Source: Niallia sp. Man26 (lineage in GTDB: Bacteria; Bacillota; Bacilli; Bacillales; Cytobacillaceae). From it: a stretch of DNA of 64,000 nt. How positions within the stretch are numbered: position 1 is the first letter of the stretch; each line of letters starts with the position of its first letter. The notes beneath the pieces are model-generated. The model did no database searches, was not told the origin of the DNA, and saw only the letters and a list, made by a program, of their open reading frames with translations. Positions 49,369 through 59,361 of the stretch are shown here, piece by piece. A program made the position numbers and the translations under genes. Location: assembly GCF_022049065.2 (NCBI RefSeq), contig NZ_CP095743.1, forward strand, positions 3,549,001 to 3,613,000, written 5' to 3'.

Positions 49369-50439
49369 ATGAAGAAAAAAGTCACAGTCTTTGCTACTGC
49401 CGCTATTCTTTCGACTGCTTTTTCTGTCCATGCGTCAGCTAGTACTTATGTAGTTAAGAAAGGCGATACTCTAAGCAAGATTGCGAACAAGTATAATACT
49501 ACTGTCAAGCAATTGAAATCTGATAATAAATTATCCTCTGATCTTATTTATGTGAATCAGAAGCTGAATGTGGCAGGCACAGGTTCATCTTCAAGCAGCA
49601 CAACAACTGCAAACAAACAGACAACAACTTCAAGCACAAAAACTTATAAGATCGTTTCCGGAGATTCATTGATTAAGATTGCAAACAAGTTCTCGATTAC
49701 GTTAGGCGAATTGAAGCAATGGAATAACATCAGTTCTACCATTATATATCCTGGTGATGTGCTTGTTGTATCAAGACCATCTTCTTCTGGGTCTTCCAGC
49801 AGCAACAATTCATCAAGTTCTGGCTCATCATTAAACAACTCATCAACTGTGAGTACAGGTACATACACCATCAAAAGCGGAGATACATTAGGAAAAATAG
49901 CATCATCTTATAATCTTTCCGTTGCGAAACTAAAGCAGTTGAATAATTTAACATCTGATCTTATTTTCCCTGGCCAAAAGCTGAAGGTTACCGGTTCAAC
50001 AGGAAATGTAACGGAAACAAACAGCTCTGCTGATAAAGAGGAAGCAAGCAAGCCAGAATTCATTTCTGACAACAGCTCTTCTAATAAAAGCATTGTTTCG
50101 GTAGCAAACAGTTTAATTGGTATTCCATATGCTTGGGGAGGATCTACAACAGCTGGTTTTGATTGCAGCGGACTAATTTACTACTTGTTTAACAAAACTG
50201 GTGATTCCATTAGCCGTCTTTCTGCACAAGGTTATTATGACCGCAGCTTCTATGTTGATGTCCCTGCTGTCGGTGATTTAGTCTTCTTTGAGGATACATA
50301 CAAAGAAGGAATCTCTCACGTCGGCGTCTATATCGGCAATAATCAGTTCGTTCACGCAGATTCTGACGGTGTCAGAAAGACAAGCTTAGATAACGCTTAT
50401 TACAAGAAGCATTTTAACAGTATTAAACGTTTATACTAA
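49369..50439 (+). CDS. LysM-NlpC/P60 D,L-endopeptidase (LytE/CwlS-like)
   Basis: 356 residues. Signal peptide (about 1-28, ending HASA), three LysM repeats (about 29-70, 92-135, 163-206: 'YVVKKGDTLSKIANKYN', 'YKIVSGDSLIKIANKF', 'YTIKSGDTLGKIASSY') joined by Ser-rich linkers, and a C-terminal NlpC/P60 domain (about 240-356) with Cys in 'FDCSGLIYYL' and His in 'SHVGVYIG'. LysM binds peptidoglycan and NlpC/P60 cuts the D-Glu-mDAP bond, as in LytE, LytF and CwlS for cell separation and elongation. GGGAGTGAG precedes the ATG. A terminator follows. Confidence 0.92.
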   Translation: MKKKVTVFATAAILSTAFSVHASASTYVVKKGDTLSKIANKYNTTVKQLKSDNKLSSDLIYVNQKLNVAGTGSSSSSTTTANKQTTTSSTKTYKIVSGDSLIKIANKFSITLGELKQWNNISSTIIYPGDVLVVSRPSSSGSSSSNNSSSSGSSLNNSSTVSTGTYTIKSGDTLGKIASSYNLSVAKLKQLNNLTSDLIFPGQKLKVTGSTGNVTETNSSADKEEASKPEFISDNSSSNKSIVSVANSLIGIPYAWGGSTTAGFDCSGLIYYLFNKTGDSISRLSAQGYYDRSFYVDVPAVGDLVFFEDTYKEGISHVGVYIGNNQFVHADSDGVRKTSLDNAYYKKHFNSIKRLY

Positions 50440-50447
50440 TGAAAGTA

Positions 50448-50480
50448 AAGACCAGCCTATAAAAGGCTGGTCTTGTTTGT
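50448..50480 (+). terminator. Intrinsic terminator
   Basis: AAGACCAGCC and GGCTGGTCTT around a seven-base loop, followed by a T-rich run, after the endopeptidase gene. Confidence 0.8.
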
Positions 50481-50649
50481 TTTTATGCAATTGTTATTTC
50501 TCCTGCCTCTTCCCTACCATCTCCTGCAAAAAAACGCTATAATTATTAAATGGACTTTTTTTAGAAACGAACGCCAAGTTCTTGATTATCATATTATGAA
50601 TCAGCTTCTCATGATTGTTTGGTTTCGCTGATTTCTGGAGGGATTTACT

Positions 50650-52266
50650 ATGCTGCATGAACAATATTTAGAGCATTTAAACCAATGTGCTAAGAACTTT
50701 CAAGAAGCTCTCGATTCTAGTGATCCCCTTACGCAGAAAGTTGTCGAAAAAGGGCTGCTTCTATATCGGCAAAATTATGTCTCACAAGTGAAGATTGATC
50801 ACGAAACAGTGACTGGGGTTATACAAGATGTAAATTCTGCAAAGGCTGTGCTTCATATTGATGATATCTCTATGAGCAGTTGCACTTGCTTTGCTGAAGG
50901 ATACTGCAGGCATCAGCTTGCCTTGTTTTTCTCTGTGCTCGGAGCTGCAGGCAAAGTATCAGCTTGGCTTTCAGAGTGGAGACAGCCGCCTCAAAAAGCT
51001 GCTGTTGATTTAAGCAGCCTTCCGCTTATGCGTGCAAGCGATCTGTTGAAAAAACCGGGAAACAAAGAACCGGATTATGAAGAATGGGTCGACTTCTTCA
51101 CTGAAACCTTTCAGTCTGTTATTGGAGAAAGCAGCAGGAAGCCTAGTGCTATATCTGAAATGTACTATATATATATGCGCAAATTAAAAAATTCCTCTCC
51201 TCAGCAAAATGAGTGGAAGTATTTATACCTTTTAGTTGGGCATGTAATCACCTTTAAGCTGTTTCTTTCCATGAGCAAAGAAAATAATCACGCGGATGGA
51301 GTAATCAACCGTTATTACCGCCATATATTTCAGGATTTGCTCCAAGGAGTGCAGGAGTATTTAAACAGGCTGTCCAATTTCACCTTTCCCTTCGCCTTTG
51401 ATCTTTTTTTGGAAAAGCTAAAAGATGACAGCGGGGAAATATTGCATCTCCATAAGACGATTGAATTTGAGAGTATTCAAATATATCGAATCCTTTGGAC
51501 CAACTTGTTCACGAAAAAACAATGGAGACTTGATGAGCTGAAAAAGCTCACAAGCATAGAATCTCCAGTTTTCACAGAGAAGGTTGCTGCTACCCATTTG
51601 CAAGTCCTTCTAAGAGAAGACGAAAAGGCAGTTCACAGCATTCAGGAACTGCAGGTAGAGATCATGCCATATATGCTCTATTGGTTAGACATTCTCAACA
51701 GTAAACGAGATTGGAACAGACTAGAATTGTATTTAACGCCTTTTATCCAATCCTTAAAAGCTTATATCCAACAGGAGAATGACTTTGAATTCTGCCATGA
51801 ATTCACAAGTATGAGCATCAGGGCAGCTACTCCGTTTTGTCATGCTAAAAACAGGATGGATATTTTAGAACGGCTGTTTAATCAAACTTTGCCATACAGC
51901 TACAGGAAATACGAAGACTTCTTGTATGAACAGAAGCAGTTTGATAAATGGATTGATTTATATACCTATATGGGACTCGGAATCGATATGCTGACAAAAG
52001 AGCAAATTAAGACACTGCAGGAATACGATCAAGCATTGCTCTTATCGCTGTATCACCGCTCTGTCCAGGAACATATTGATCAAAAAAGCAGAGACCATTA
52101 CCGCATTGCTGTCCGCCAAATGAAAAAGCTGCGGACTATCTATAAAAAATTAAAAAAACAGCAGCAATTTGAGCTGTTCTTAAAGATGACGCTTGATCGG
52201 ACGAAACGTTTAAGAGCCTTTCATGAAGAATGCAGAAAGGGTAAATTGATACATGCTGAAGAATAA
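50650..52266 (+). CDS. ywqB: SWIM zinc-finger protein, YwqB-like
   Basis: 538 residues. The SWIM finger lies near residue 78-90: 'SCTCFAEGYCRHQ' (CxC...CxH). The rest is helical with many charged stretches. SWIM proteins often work with SNF2 helicases, and the SNF2 gene follows with a 14-base overlap, exactly as ywqB-ywqA in B. subtilis. GGAGGG precedes the ATG. The function of the pair is not settled; a DNA-related role is likely. Confidence 0.85.
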   Translation: MLHEQYLEHLNQCAKNFQEALDSSDPLTQKVVEKGLLLYRQNYVSQVKIDHETVTGVIQDVNSAKAVLHIDDISMSSCTCFAEGYCRHQLALFFSVLGAAGKVSAWLSEWRQPPQKAAVDLSSLPLMRASDLLKKPGNKEPDYEEWVDFFTETFQSVIGESSRKPSAISEMYYIYMRKLKNSSPQQNEWKYLYLLVGHVITFKLFLSMSKENNHADGVINRYYRHIFQDLLQGVQEYLNRLSNFTFPFAFDLFLEKLKDDSGEILHLHKTIEFESIQIYRILWTNLFTKKQWRLDELKKLTSIESPVFTEKVAATHLQVLLREDEKAVHSIQELQVEIMPYMLYWLDILNSKRDWNRLELYLTPFIQSLKAYIQQENDFEFCHEFTSMSIRAATPFCHAKNRMDILERLFNQTLPYSYRKYEDFLYEQKQFDKWIDLYTYMGLGIDMLTKEQIKTLQEYDQALLLSLYHRSVQEHIDQKSRDHYRIAVRQMKKLRTIYKKLKKQQQFELFLKMTLDRTKRLRAFHEECRKGKLIHAEE

Positions 52267-55078
52267 TTATTTAAAAATTAATGTTCATTATTATCAAGAT
52301 AAAGGCTTTTTCTTAACTGGAGAGGCTGATCACGACTACTTATATCCAAGCTATTGGAAGAATCTTCTCTTCCAGCATCATGAAGAAAGCTTTTATGGTA
52401 CATTTTTGAACGCTGAAACTGTCGCTGGCACGGAAGGAATTGCTCTCACTCCATGGCAACTGGTCACCCTGTTTGCCAATGAACGGTTCAACCGGTTTAT
52501 GGAATGGGATTGGAATGACACTGCGCAGGTTTGCTTGTCAGCAGCGCCAAGCTTGTATGAGTCTATCCAAAATAAAGAGTGGATTCCAGACTTCCGCAAT
52601 TGGGAAAAGGATACCTTCCAATGGGCGTTGCCTAAGCGTGTCACAGAAGAGTTCAATGACTATTTCTGGGAAGAAACATTGGACGAAGAACTGGAAGGAA
52701 CAAGCAATTTATCCTTTATCAAAAAATGGTTCCATGACTCATTGGATGAGTACTTAAATGAGCATGAAGAAAGCAAACGGGTCTTTGGAGAGAAAATCCA
52801 TGCGTTGCGGAATGCAAATATTTCCTCTGCCAGTCTGGCTGCCTATTTCACAGAGGAAACTTGGCAAGAATGGATGGGACTCAAAAGTACTCCATACCCT
52901 TTCACATTAGGAATAAAACTTGTGGAGCCTGCTGATTTAACGGAAACATGGAATATCGACATATTCTTGAAAGCAAAAAGCAATCCTGATAATGTCATTG
53001 ATTTAGAAGAACAGGGCATCCCAACAAAGTGGCTTGAATACGAAGGTTATATTGAAGAAGAGCAGGCCAGATGGATTTCCCTGTTCCCATGGCTCGCCGG
53101 CAAAAAAGGGCTGACAAATCAGCTGACAGAAGAAGAAGCATGGCTTTTTCTTACAGATGCGAGTGAAACATTGCTTGCCCTTGGAGTTGACATTCTGCTG
53201 CCATCATGGTGGCAAGCGATGAAAAGTGCCAGCATGAAAGTGAAGGCTAAGGTTGCGACTACTAGCCACCGCCCATCTTTTGTCGGCCTGCAGGCAATGC
53301 TTGATTATAATTGGCGCTTTTCCATGAATGGTGTGACTTTGTCTGAAGATGAATTTAAGCAAATGGTAGAGGAAAAACGGAGGCTTGTCTTTATAAGAGG
53401 ACGCTGGATTAAGCTCGATCCATCCTTTATTAAGCAAATTCAGGATCTCATGAAAAAAGCAGAGCAGGAAGGCTTGCATGTGAGGGATTTAATTGAACAG
53501 GAGCTAAATCAGCAGGATGACTTATCTGCTGATGAACTGGATAATCCTAAAGCTTTTGCGAAAATCCAGATTGAGCTTAACAGGCAATGGAGAACGATGA
53601 TTCACCAGTTGAAGGAGGTTAAAAATCTGCCCCTTGAGCAAGTGCCAAGCAAGTTTCTCGGAGATTTGAGAAACTATCAGGTTCTCGGCATGAGCTGGCT
53701 ATTGTTCTTACGCAAGTATGGATTTGGCGCGGTTCTCGCAGATGATATGGGACTCGGCAAAACAGTTCAGCTTATTTCCTACTTGCTGAAAGTGAAGGAG
53801 ACGGACAGGGAGGATCATGCTCCAGCATTGATTATTTGTCCTACATCTGTGTTAGGGAACTGGCAAAAGGAAATAGAACGGTTCGCACCGTCACTCAAAA
53901 CCTATTTGCATTATGGATCAAACCGTTTGAAGGATGAGGAATTCCTTGAAGAGCTGCAGAATTATGATGTTGTTCTAACTTCATATGGTCTATCTCATAT
54001 TGATTTTGATCAGTTTGAAAAGGTGACATGGAGCTCCATCTCGATTGATGAGGCACAGAACATAAAGAATGCGCAGACGAAGCAATCTCGTGCTGTCCGT
54101 AAATTAAAAGGCCGACATTATATCGCCCTTTCCGGCACACCAATGGAAAACAGACTCAATGAATTATGGTCGATATTTGATTTCACGAATCATGGGTATC
54201 TTGGCAGTATCGGGCAATTCCAAAAGCGGTTTGTCATTCCAATTGAAAAGGATAATAAAAAGGAAAGAATTGAACGGCTTCAGTCACTCATTCGTCCATT
54301 CCTGTTGCGGAGAACGAAAAAGGATGAAGAGGTTGCCCTTAACTTGCCTGATAAGCTTGAGCAGAAGGAATATTGCGGCTTAACCCCTGAACAGGCAGCC
54401 CTTTATGAACAGCTTGTTACGGATACATTTGTGCGGATAGAGCAGCTGACCGGCTTTGAAAGAAAAGGACTCGTATTACAGATGCTAAGCAGGCTGAAGC
54501 AGCTTTGCAACCATCCTGCCTTGTATTTGAAGGAAGAAAATCCTGCTCAATTAATCGACCGCTCCACCAAAATGGAGAAACTTGCCGAACTTGTTGATGC
54601 TATTCTAGAGCAAGGAGAAAGCTGCCTGATTTTCACTCAATATATTGAGATGGGTCATATGATTCAAGAAATGATCAAAAAGAAATACAAGGTAGACGTA
54701 CCTTTCTTGAATGGCAGTGTGCCGAAAAACACAAGGGATACACTGATACAGCAATTCCAAAATAATGAGTTCCCTGTGTTCCTCCTGTCTTTAAAGGCTG
54801 GAGGAACGGGACTAAACCTGACTGCAGCAAACCATGTAATTCATTATGACCGCTGGTGGAATCCGGCTGTAGAGAATCAGGCTACAGACCGTGCATACAG
54901 AATAGGACAAACAAAATTTGTTCATGTTCATAAGATGATCTGCACAGGAACATTGGAAGAAAAAATAGATGCTATGCTTGAGAAAAAACAATCGTTGAAT
55001 GACCAAATCATCCAAAATGAAAATTGGCTGACAGAGCTTTCAACAGATGACCTGAAGGATCTTGTATCCCTCTCTTAA
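52253..55078 (+). CDS. ywqA: SNF2-family DNA helicase/ATPase, YwqA-like
   Basis: 941 residues. An N-terminal region of unknown fold (1 to about 440) is followed by a full SNF2 motor: 'LADDMGLGKTVQLI' near 496, 'IDEAQNIKNAQTKQSR' near 598, 'LSGTPMENRLNELWS' and the C-terminal 'QATDRAYRIGQ' near 876. It overlaps the SWIM gene by 14 bases and is surely co-translated with it. ATP-driven DNA translocation is expected; the cellular role is not known. Terminators follow for both strands. Confidence 0.92.
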   Translation: MLKNNYLKINVHYYQDKGFFLTGEADHDYLYPSYWKNLLFQHHEESFYGTFLNAETVAGTEGIALTPWQLVTLFANERFNRFMEWDWNDTAQVCLSAAPSLYESIQNKEWIPDFRNWEKDTFQWALPKRVTEEFNDYFWEETLDEELEGTSNLSFIKKWFHDSLDEYLNEHEESKRVFGEKIHALRNANISSASLAAYFTEETWQEWMGLKSTPYPFTLGIKLVEPADLTETWNIDIFLKAKSNPDNVIDLEEQGIPTKWLEYEGYIEEEQARWISLFPWLAGKKGLTNQLTEEEAWLFLTDASETLLALGVDILLPSWWQAMKSASMKVKAKVATTSHRPSFVGLQAMLDYNWRFSMNGVTLSEDEFKQMVEEKRRLVFIRGRWIKLDPSFIKQIQDLMKKAEQEGLHVRDLIEQELNQQDDLSADELDNPKAFAKIQIELNRQWRTMIHQLKEVKNLPLEQVPSKFLGDLRNYQVLGMSWLLFLRKYGFGAVLADDMGLGKTVQLISYLLKVKETDREDHAPALIICPTSVLGNWQKEIERFAPSLKTYLHYGSNRLKDEEFLEELQNYDVVLTSYGLSHIDFDQFEKVTWSSISIDEAQNIKNAQTKQSRAVRKLKGRHYIALSGTPMENRLNELWSIFDFTNHGYLGSIGQFQKRFVIPIEKDNKKERIERLQSLIRPFLLRRTKKDEEVALNLPDKLEQKEYCGLTPEQAALYEQLVTDTFVRIEQLTGFERKGLVLQMLSRLKQLCNHPALYLKEENPAQLIDRSTKMEKLAELVDAILEQGESCLIFTQYIEMGHMIQEMIKKKYKVDVPFLNGSVPKNTRDTLIQQFQNNEFPVFLLSLKAGGTGLNLTAANHVIHYDRWWNPAVENQATDRAYRIGQTKFVHVHKMICTGTLEEKIDAMLEKKQSLNDQIIQNENWLTELSTDDLKDLVSLS

Positions 55079-55083
55079 TCACT

Positions 55084-55114
55084 AAAACCCGGAGCCTCGC
55101 TAGCTCCGGGTTTT
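55084..55114 (+). terminator. Intrinsic terminator of the SWIM-SNF2 operon
   Basis: AAAACCCGGAGC and GCTCCGGGTTTT are perfect complements around a seven-base loop. Confidence 0.85.
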
Positions 55115-55130
55115 ATCATTTTCCAAAGTA

Positions 55131-55167
55131 AAAACCTAAAGACCAATTTGATTGGCCTTTAGGTTTT
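55131..55167 (-). terminator. Intrinsic terminator of vpr
   Basis: AACCTAAAGACCAAT pairs with ATTGGCCTTTAGGTT with one mismatch around TTG, with T runs on the minus side, just after the protease stop. Confidence 0.8.
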
Positions 55168-55172
55168 TCTAA

Positions 55173-58100
55173 CTATTCTTTATCAGCAGGAACAACTGTT
55201 TTACTTGATTGCTTCTCCGTTTTTCCGAGCTTGTAGAAATAGATTGTCTTGGATGTTTTATTACCTCCAAGATCTATTGCTTCAAAAGTGAATTCGTTTA
55301 GGCCTGGTTCAAGCATAAGCTCCACCTTCTTAAGCTTTTTCTCTATACTTCTCATTGCATACGGCTCTTTAAATTTCTGTGCAAACAGCTGGCTGCCGTT
55401 AAGGGTAAGCTTCAGCTCATCAAAATTATCACGTGCTGTAACGTCAACTGTTACACTTTTCTTGTTTGCTTTTACGATACGGTTTATTGGCAAACCACTT
55501 AATTGCAGAGATGCCTTCTCATTATCAACCATAATCGTTCTTTTGAAGACTGCCGTATTATCTGCAGCGTCTACCGCCTTTACTTCAAAAGCGTGGACAC
55601 CGCTCTTGAAAGGCAAGCTTTGGCTGAATTCATATTCTCCTGTTTCTTGATTAAGCGTTGTTGGAATCGTCTTCCCAGCAATGATTAGTTCCTTAATTGC
55701 TGATTCATCTTTAATCGTGCCTGTGAAAGGCACCTCTAACGTATTAAAAATACCAAGCGCTTCTGGATCATTTAAAGAAACAACTGGGATGGTTGTATCC
55801 TTTTTAGTATCTGTTGCTGTAAGCTTTGTTTCTGCTGCATTTCCAGCATAATCATAAGCAACAACTGTCAGACTTTCACCAGCATTTAACGCTTTGGACA
55901 ATGTATAACTTTCACTGTCAGCACTTAATGGTTTTTCTAAAAGGGACTTTCCATCTTTCAAAATATCTACATATGCGATACCAGACCCGTTCTTATCATC
56001 TGAAGCAGCTACTGCAAGCACTTTATTATTTTCTGTCAGCTCTGCTTTAACAGATGGAGATTTCGTGTCGACCTTCACTGGGATATCAACAATTTGCGGT
56101 TTAGCACCAGGATAATCAATCGTAGCGCTGATACGATAGTAGTATTGACCATCCACTAGCTTATTGTTCACTTTTCCATCCCATGCCCAATCGCTGTCGA
56201 GCTTGTAGGATGTTCCGTTGCCGCTGTCATAATAATCCTTTGTCACTTCTTCCTCTGTAAGAAGGGTACGCACTGTTTTCCCGTTTTTGTCTACAATAGA
56301 GAACTCGGCGGTTTTTGCATTGCGCAGGAATGAAAGCACTGGAATGATATCTTCCTGAATACCATCTCCATTAGGTGAAAATGCAATGCCTTCCTTCGTA
56401 TATTTATCGTTTACAGGATCATAACCTAAGTAGGAGAAATCTTCTCCATCTGTAGTTACTGCTCCACTCATGCCATAGAAAGACTCTGTATCATATTTCA
56501 TTCCGTCAAGAATAGGAGCCTTGTTCCAATCCCCTTTAAAGCCTACATAAGGGACATTCAAGTCTGCATTCATGTCTGTCGGGTCTGTGAATGTTACAAA
56601 GCCTTCAGCAAAATAGCCGTTTTCAAACACTTGATCAATCGCGACAGGTGTTTCAAAGTCTCCAGTTAAGGATGGTTCAACTACCTTTGCTTTGCTCAAA
56701 TCGACAGTAACTTTAATTTTTTTGCTTTTGTTTGCCCCGATTTTCACTGTTTTCTCTTTTTTGCCGTCAATCAAGATGCTCGCATCAAGAATTTCCTGTG
56801 CTTCAAGAACATCTGCACTATAGCCTAGCTCTCCATATGCTGCAAAATCCGTTTGTAGATTCGCAGTAATGTCATATGAAACTGCTTTATCGCTAAAGTT
56901 TTCCGCCTTTAAGGTAAAGCTGAATGTATTGCCTACCTCTTTTAAGGATACCTTTGCCTCATCCGTTTTATTTTCCGTTACGATGACTGGCGATTGCAGG
57001 GCAGAATGAAGCTGCATTAAGCCTGCTCCCTGTCTCCGCGGTGAATAAGGAATATCCCATTCAAATGCGCTGTTTACTGTACCGATATCCGTTACAGGCT
57101 CAGAGGTATTCATCAGCAAATTCTTGGCAATGCGGACACGATCAAAGCCTGTTGCCCCAAATTCACTGTCCACTCTTTCCAATATTAAGGCAGATCCGCC
57201 TGATACATGCGGTGCTGCCATGGAAGTACCACTCATCACCCCATATTGATTGTTTTCTAATGTAGAATAAATCTGACCACCAGGTGCGGTGATTTCTGGT
57301 TTGAAATCAAGATTTGGTGTTAATCCCCATGAAGTAAAGGCACTCATTTTGCCGGCTTCAGGATTAGCTGCTGTCACTTGGCTGCCATCAAAATTAATAG
57401 ACACTGTTTCATTCTGCTCCAAGACAGCTGCTAATTTATCTCCATCTGTTTTCTGAAGGAACAGTTGCGGAATTTTAATAGCTGGGTCACTTGCCATACT
57501 GACAAATCCATCTGTATTGTTGTAGATGATTACTCCAGCAGCACCAGCATTCTGGGCATTTATTGCCTTATCCACAAATCCTATTTCTCCCCTTTGAATA
57601 AGCGCGTACTTCCCTTTAACATCACTGTTAAAGTTTTCTGGCTTTCCAAGCCCTGCATAAGAAAGCTCGAAGTCCTTCTGCTCTAAATCATTGGGATGGA
57701 CACTGCCAGCTGATAAGAAGGCTGCTTGTCCATTTTCTTCACCAATTGTATAATTCAAGCCATCCAATTTCATAAAATTATTTTCAACAGAAGCTACTTG
57801 GACACTGTCATAGGCCAAGCCTGGTGAACCAGACACGCCGATGTCCGGATTAGAGCTTTGCGGGTTTGCAAAGCCGCTGCCTAAATGTGCAGAGTTTCCT
57901 GCTGAAATGGACATAAGAATGCCGTTATTAACAGCCTTGCTGATTGCCTGCTGTTCTGGAGAATCCTCTGCTACGAACCCAGCTGTGGATCCTAAGCTCA
58001 TGTTAATGACATCTGCACCAAGGATGATTGCATCATCGATTGCTTTAATATAGATATCACCCCATGTGGACTGCATATTAGGGTCATTTCCGAAAACTTT

Positions 58101-58970
58101 AAGTGCAAGCACTTGAGCCTCTGGAGCAATTCCCTTAATCCCGCCATTTTCTTCATCACCATTCGCACCGACAGTTCCAGCTACATGCATACCATGCATG
58201 CTTGCCCCTTCGGCAACATCTTGGATAATATTGTTTTCATCCATATAATTGTAGCCATACGGAACCTTTTCTGTGTAGTAATTGCCTAGTAGGCCAGTAT
58301 CCGTTTTAGCTTTGTCTACCTCAGATTTCGTTAGTTCCCCTTCTGTCCCTTCAGACAAAATCATATCTCGATGATTTTGATCGATTCCAGTATCAATGAC
58401 ACCGACAACCATTCCTTCTCCTTTATAACCATAATCCCGCCAAGCTTCTTGGGCTTGAACAAGCTCTTTGCTGTATACCATATCTGTTTCTTCGTCTGGT
58501 CTTTCATATGAATTTACGATATGTACTTTTGCCACTTCCGGAAGCTCTTCCACGGTTTTAATGTCACCATATTTCATTTCACCACTAAACCCGTTGAAGA
58601 TTGTTGTAAAGCTTTCCTTTTCTGTAAATTTGACTTTTTCCTGCTTTACCTTCGCCTTGACTTCCTTCTGTTCTGCAAGTTTATCTTCTTTCAGCTTCTT
58701 CTTCGTTGCTTTAGGCAGCTCCTTTACTTGCTTGTCCTGTTTCTGAGCATAATCGACAGTCGGCTCTGTTGCCATCTCGACTACGACCCGGACAGTATCT
58801 GTGTCTTTATATTTCTCCTTTACATCACTGCCGCTGATTTTTTTTACTGTAAGCTGGTTGTCCTTCCCCTTAGTACTTTCCACCTTATTTGGTATGCCAG
58901 CAGCTAAGACGCTATTGGAAAATAACATAAACAGCATAATGACAAAGATTAAAATCTTCCCTTTTTGCAT
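55173..58970 (-). CDS. vpr: Extracellular subtilisin-like serine protease, Vpr-like, long form
   Basis: 1265 residues from an ATG with GGAGGGG upstream. Order: signal peptide (about 1-24), I9-type propeptide (about 55-150), S8 catalytic domain with Asp ('VGVIDTGID', near 192), His ('MHGMHVAGTVG', near 258) and Ser ('GTSMAAPHVSGG', near 580), a PA domain inserted between His and Ser (about 370-470), then about 600 residues of beta-rich C-terminal repeats ('FSPNGDGIQEDIIP', Ig-like). B. subtilis Vpr is about 806 residues, so the tail is much longer, nearer to lactocepin-type proteases. No LPXTG anchor seen. Secreted for protein scavenging. Confidence 0.9.
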   Translation of the reverse strand: MQKGKILIFVIMLFMLFSNSVLAAGIPNKVESTKGKDNQLTVKKISGSDVKEKYKDTDTVRVVVEMATEPTVDYAQKQDKQVKELPKATKKKLKEDKLAEQKEVKAKVKQEKVKFTEKESFTTIFNGFSGEMKYGDIKTVEELPEVAKVHIVNSYERPDEETDMVYSKELVQAQEAWRDYGYKGEGMVVGVIDTGIDQNHRDMILSEGTEGELTKSEVDKAKTDTGLLGNYYTEKVPYGYNYMDENNIIQDVAEGASMHGMHVAGTVGANGDEENGGIKGIAPEAQVLALKVFGNDPNMQSTWGDIYIKAIDDAIILGADVINMSLGSTAGFVAEDSPEQQAISKAVNNGILMSISAGNSAHLGSGFANPQSSNPDIGVSGSPGLAYDSVQVASVENNFMKLDGLNYTIGEENGQAAFLSAGSVHPNDLEQKDFELSYAGLGKPENFNSDVKGKYALIQRGEIGFVDKAINAQNAGAAGVIIYNNTDGFVSMASDPAIKIPQLFLQKTDGDKLAAVLEQNETVSINFDGSQVTAANPEAGKMSAFTSWGLTPNLDFKPEITAPGGQIYSTLENNQYGVMSGTSMAAPHVSGGSALILERVDSEFGATGFDRVRIAKNLLMNTSEPVTDIGTVNSAFEWDIPYSPRRQGAGLMQLHSALQSPVIVTENKTDEAKVSLKEVGNTFSFTLKAENFSDKAVSYDITANLQTDFAAYGELGYSADVLEAQEILDASILIDGKKEKTVKIGANKSKKIKVTVDLSKAKVVEPSLTGDFETPVAIDQVFENGYFAEGFVTFTDPTDMNADLNVPYVGFKGDWNKAPILDGMKYDTESFYGMSGAVTTDGEDFSYLGYDPVNDKYTKEGIAFSPNGDGIQEDIIPVLSFLRNAKTAEFSIVDKNGKTVRTLLTEEEVTKDYYDSGNGTSYKLDSDWAWDGKVNNKLVDGQYYYRISATIDYPGAKPQIVDIPVKVDTKSPSVKAELTENNKVLAVAASDDKNGSGIAYVDILKDGKSLLEKPLSADSESYTLSKALNAGESLTVVAYDYAGNAAETKLTATDTKKDTTIPVVSLNDPEALGIFNTLEVPFTGTIKDESAIKELIIAGKTIPTTLNQETGEYEFSQSLPFKSGVHAFEVKAVDAADNTAVFKRTIMVDNEKASLQLSGLPINRIVKANKKSVTVDVTARDNFDELKLTLNGSQLFAQKFKEPYAMRSIEKKLKKVELMLEPGLNEFTFEAIDLGGNKTSKTIYFYKLGKTEKQSSKTVVPADKE

Positions 58971-59058
58971 ATCAAGGCTCCCCTCCTGATAATTCTTTAT
59001 TTTCTGAATATATCGATACCCTATAAAATTATCATAGTTAGTTTCTACTATTAAGGTG

Positions 59059-59361
59059 CTAAAGTCCTTTTGCATAGGAATTTATACTAGGATAATAGTT
59101 GGTTTCCATCGCATATTCCCCCGCCATTCGACACATATTTGCGAAAGGCACGATAGTATGACAAGTTTCTATCCTTTCCTCCACCACTTTAGCAGTATAA
59201 ATCCTAAAAAATTTCTTAATATAGTAATAACAATAATAATTCAGCAGCAAAATCAAAATTGTCAAAACAGTCAATATATGCATGCATTGGAGCATGAACC
59301 AATCTGCGTTATAATAAAAGGAACTAAGATACTTTCGGGGGAGGCATTCTAGTGAAGACAT
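59059..59361 (-). CDS. Possible membrane protein in the vpr-ywpF gap
   Basis: An open frame of 100 codons in a region with no other gene; if translation starts at an inner ATG (59295 or 59283) the product is 74-78 residues with one helix ('ILTVLTILILLLNYYCYYYI') and a plausible tail ('VEERIETCHTIVPFANM'). Neither start has a clear Shine-Dalgarno sequence; the outermost ATG has GGAGA but overlaps the divergent ywpF start. The promoter of ywpF lies inside the frame. I do not recognise the family. Confidence 0.3.
   Translation of the reverse strand: MSSLECLPRKYLSSFYYNADWFMLQCMHILTVLTILILLLNYYCYYYIKKFFRIYTAKVVEERIETCHTIVPFANMCRMAGEYAMETNYYPSINSYAKGL
59287..59315 (+). promoter_or_regulatory. Sigma-A promoter of ywpF
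   Basis: TTGGAG (59287-59292), a 17-base spacer and TATAAT (59310-59315), 36 bases before the GTG start. Confidence 0.6.
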
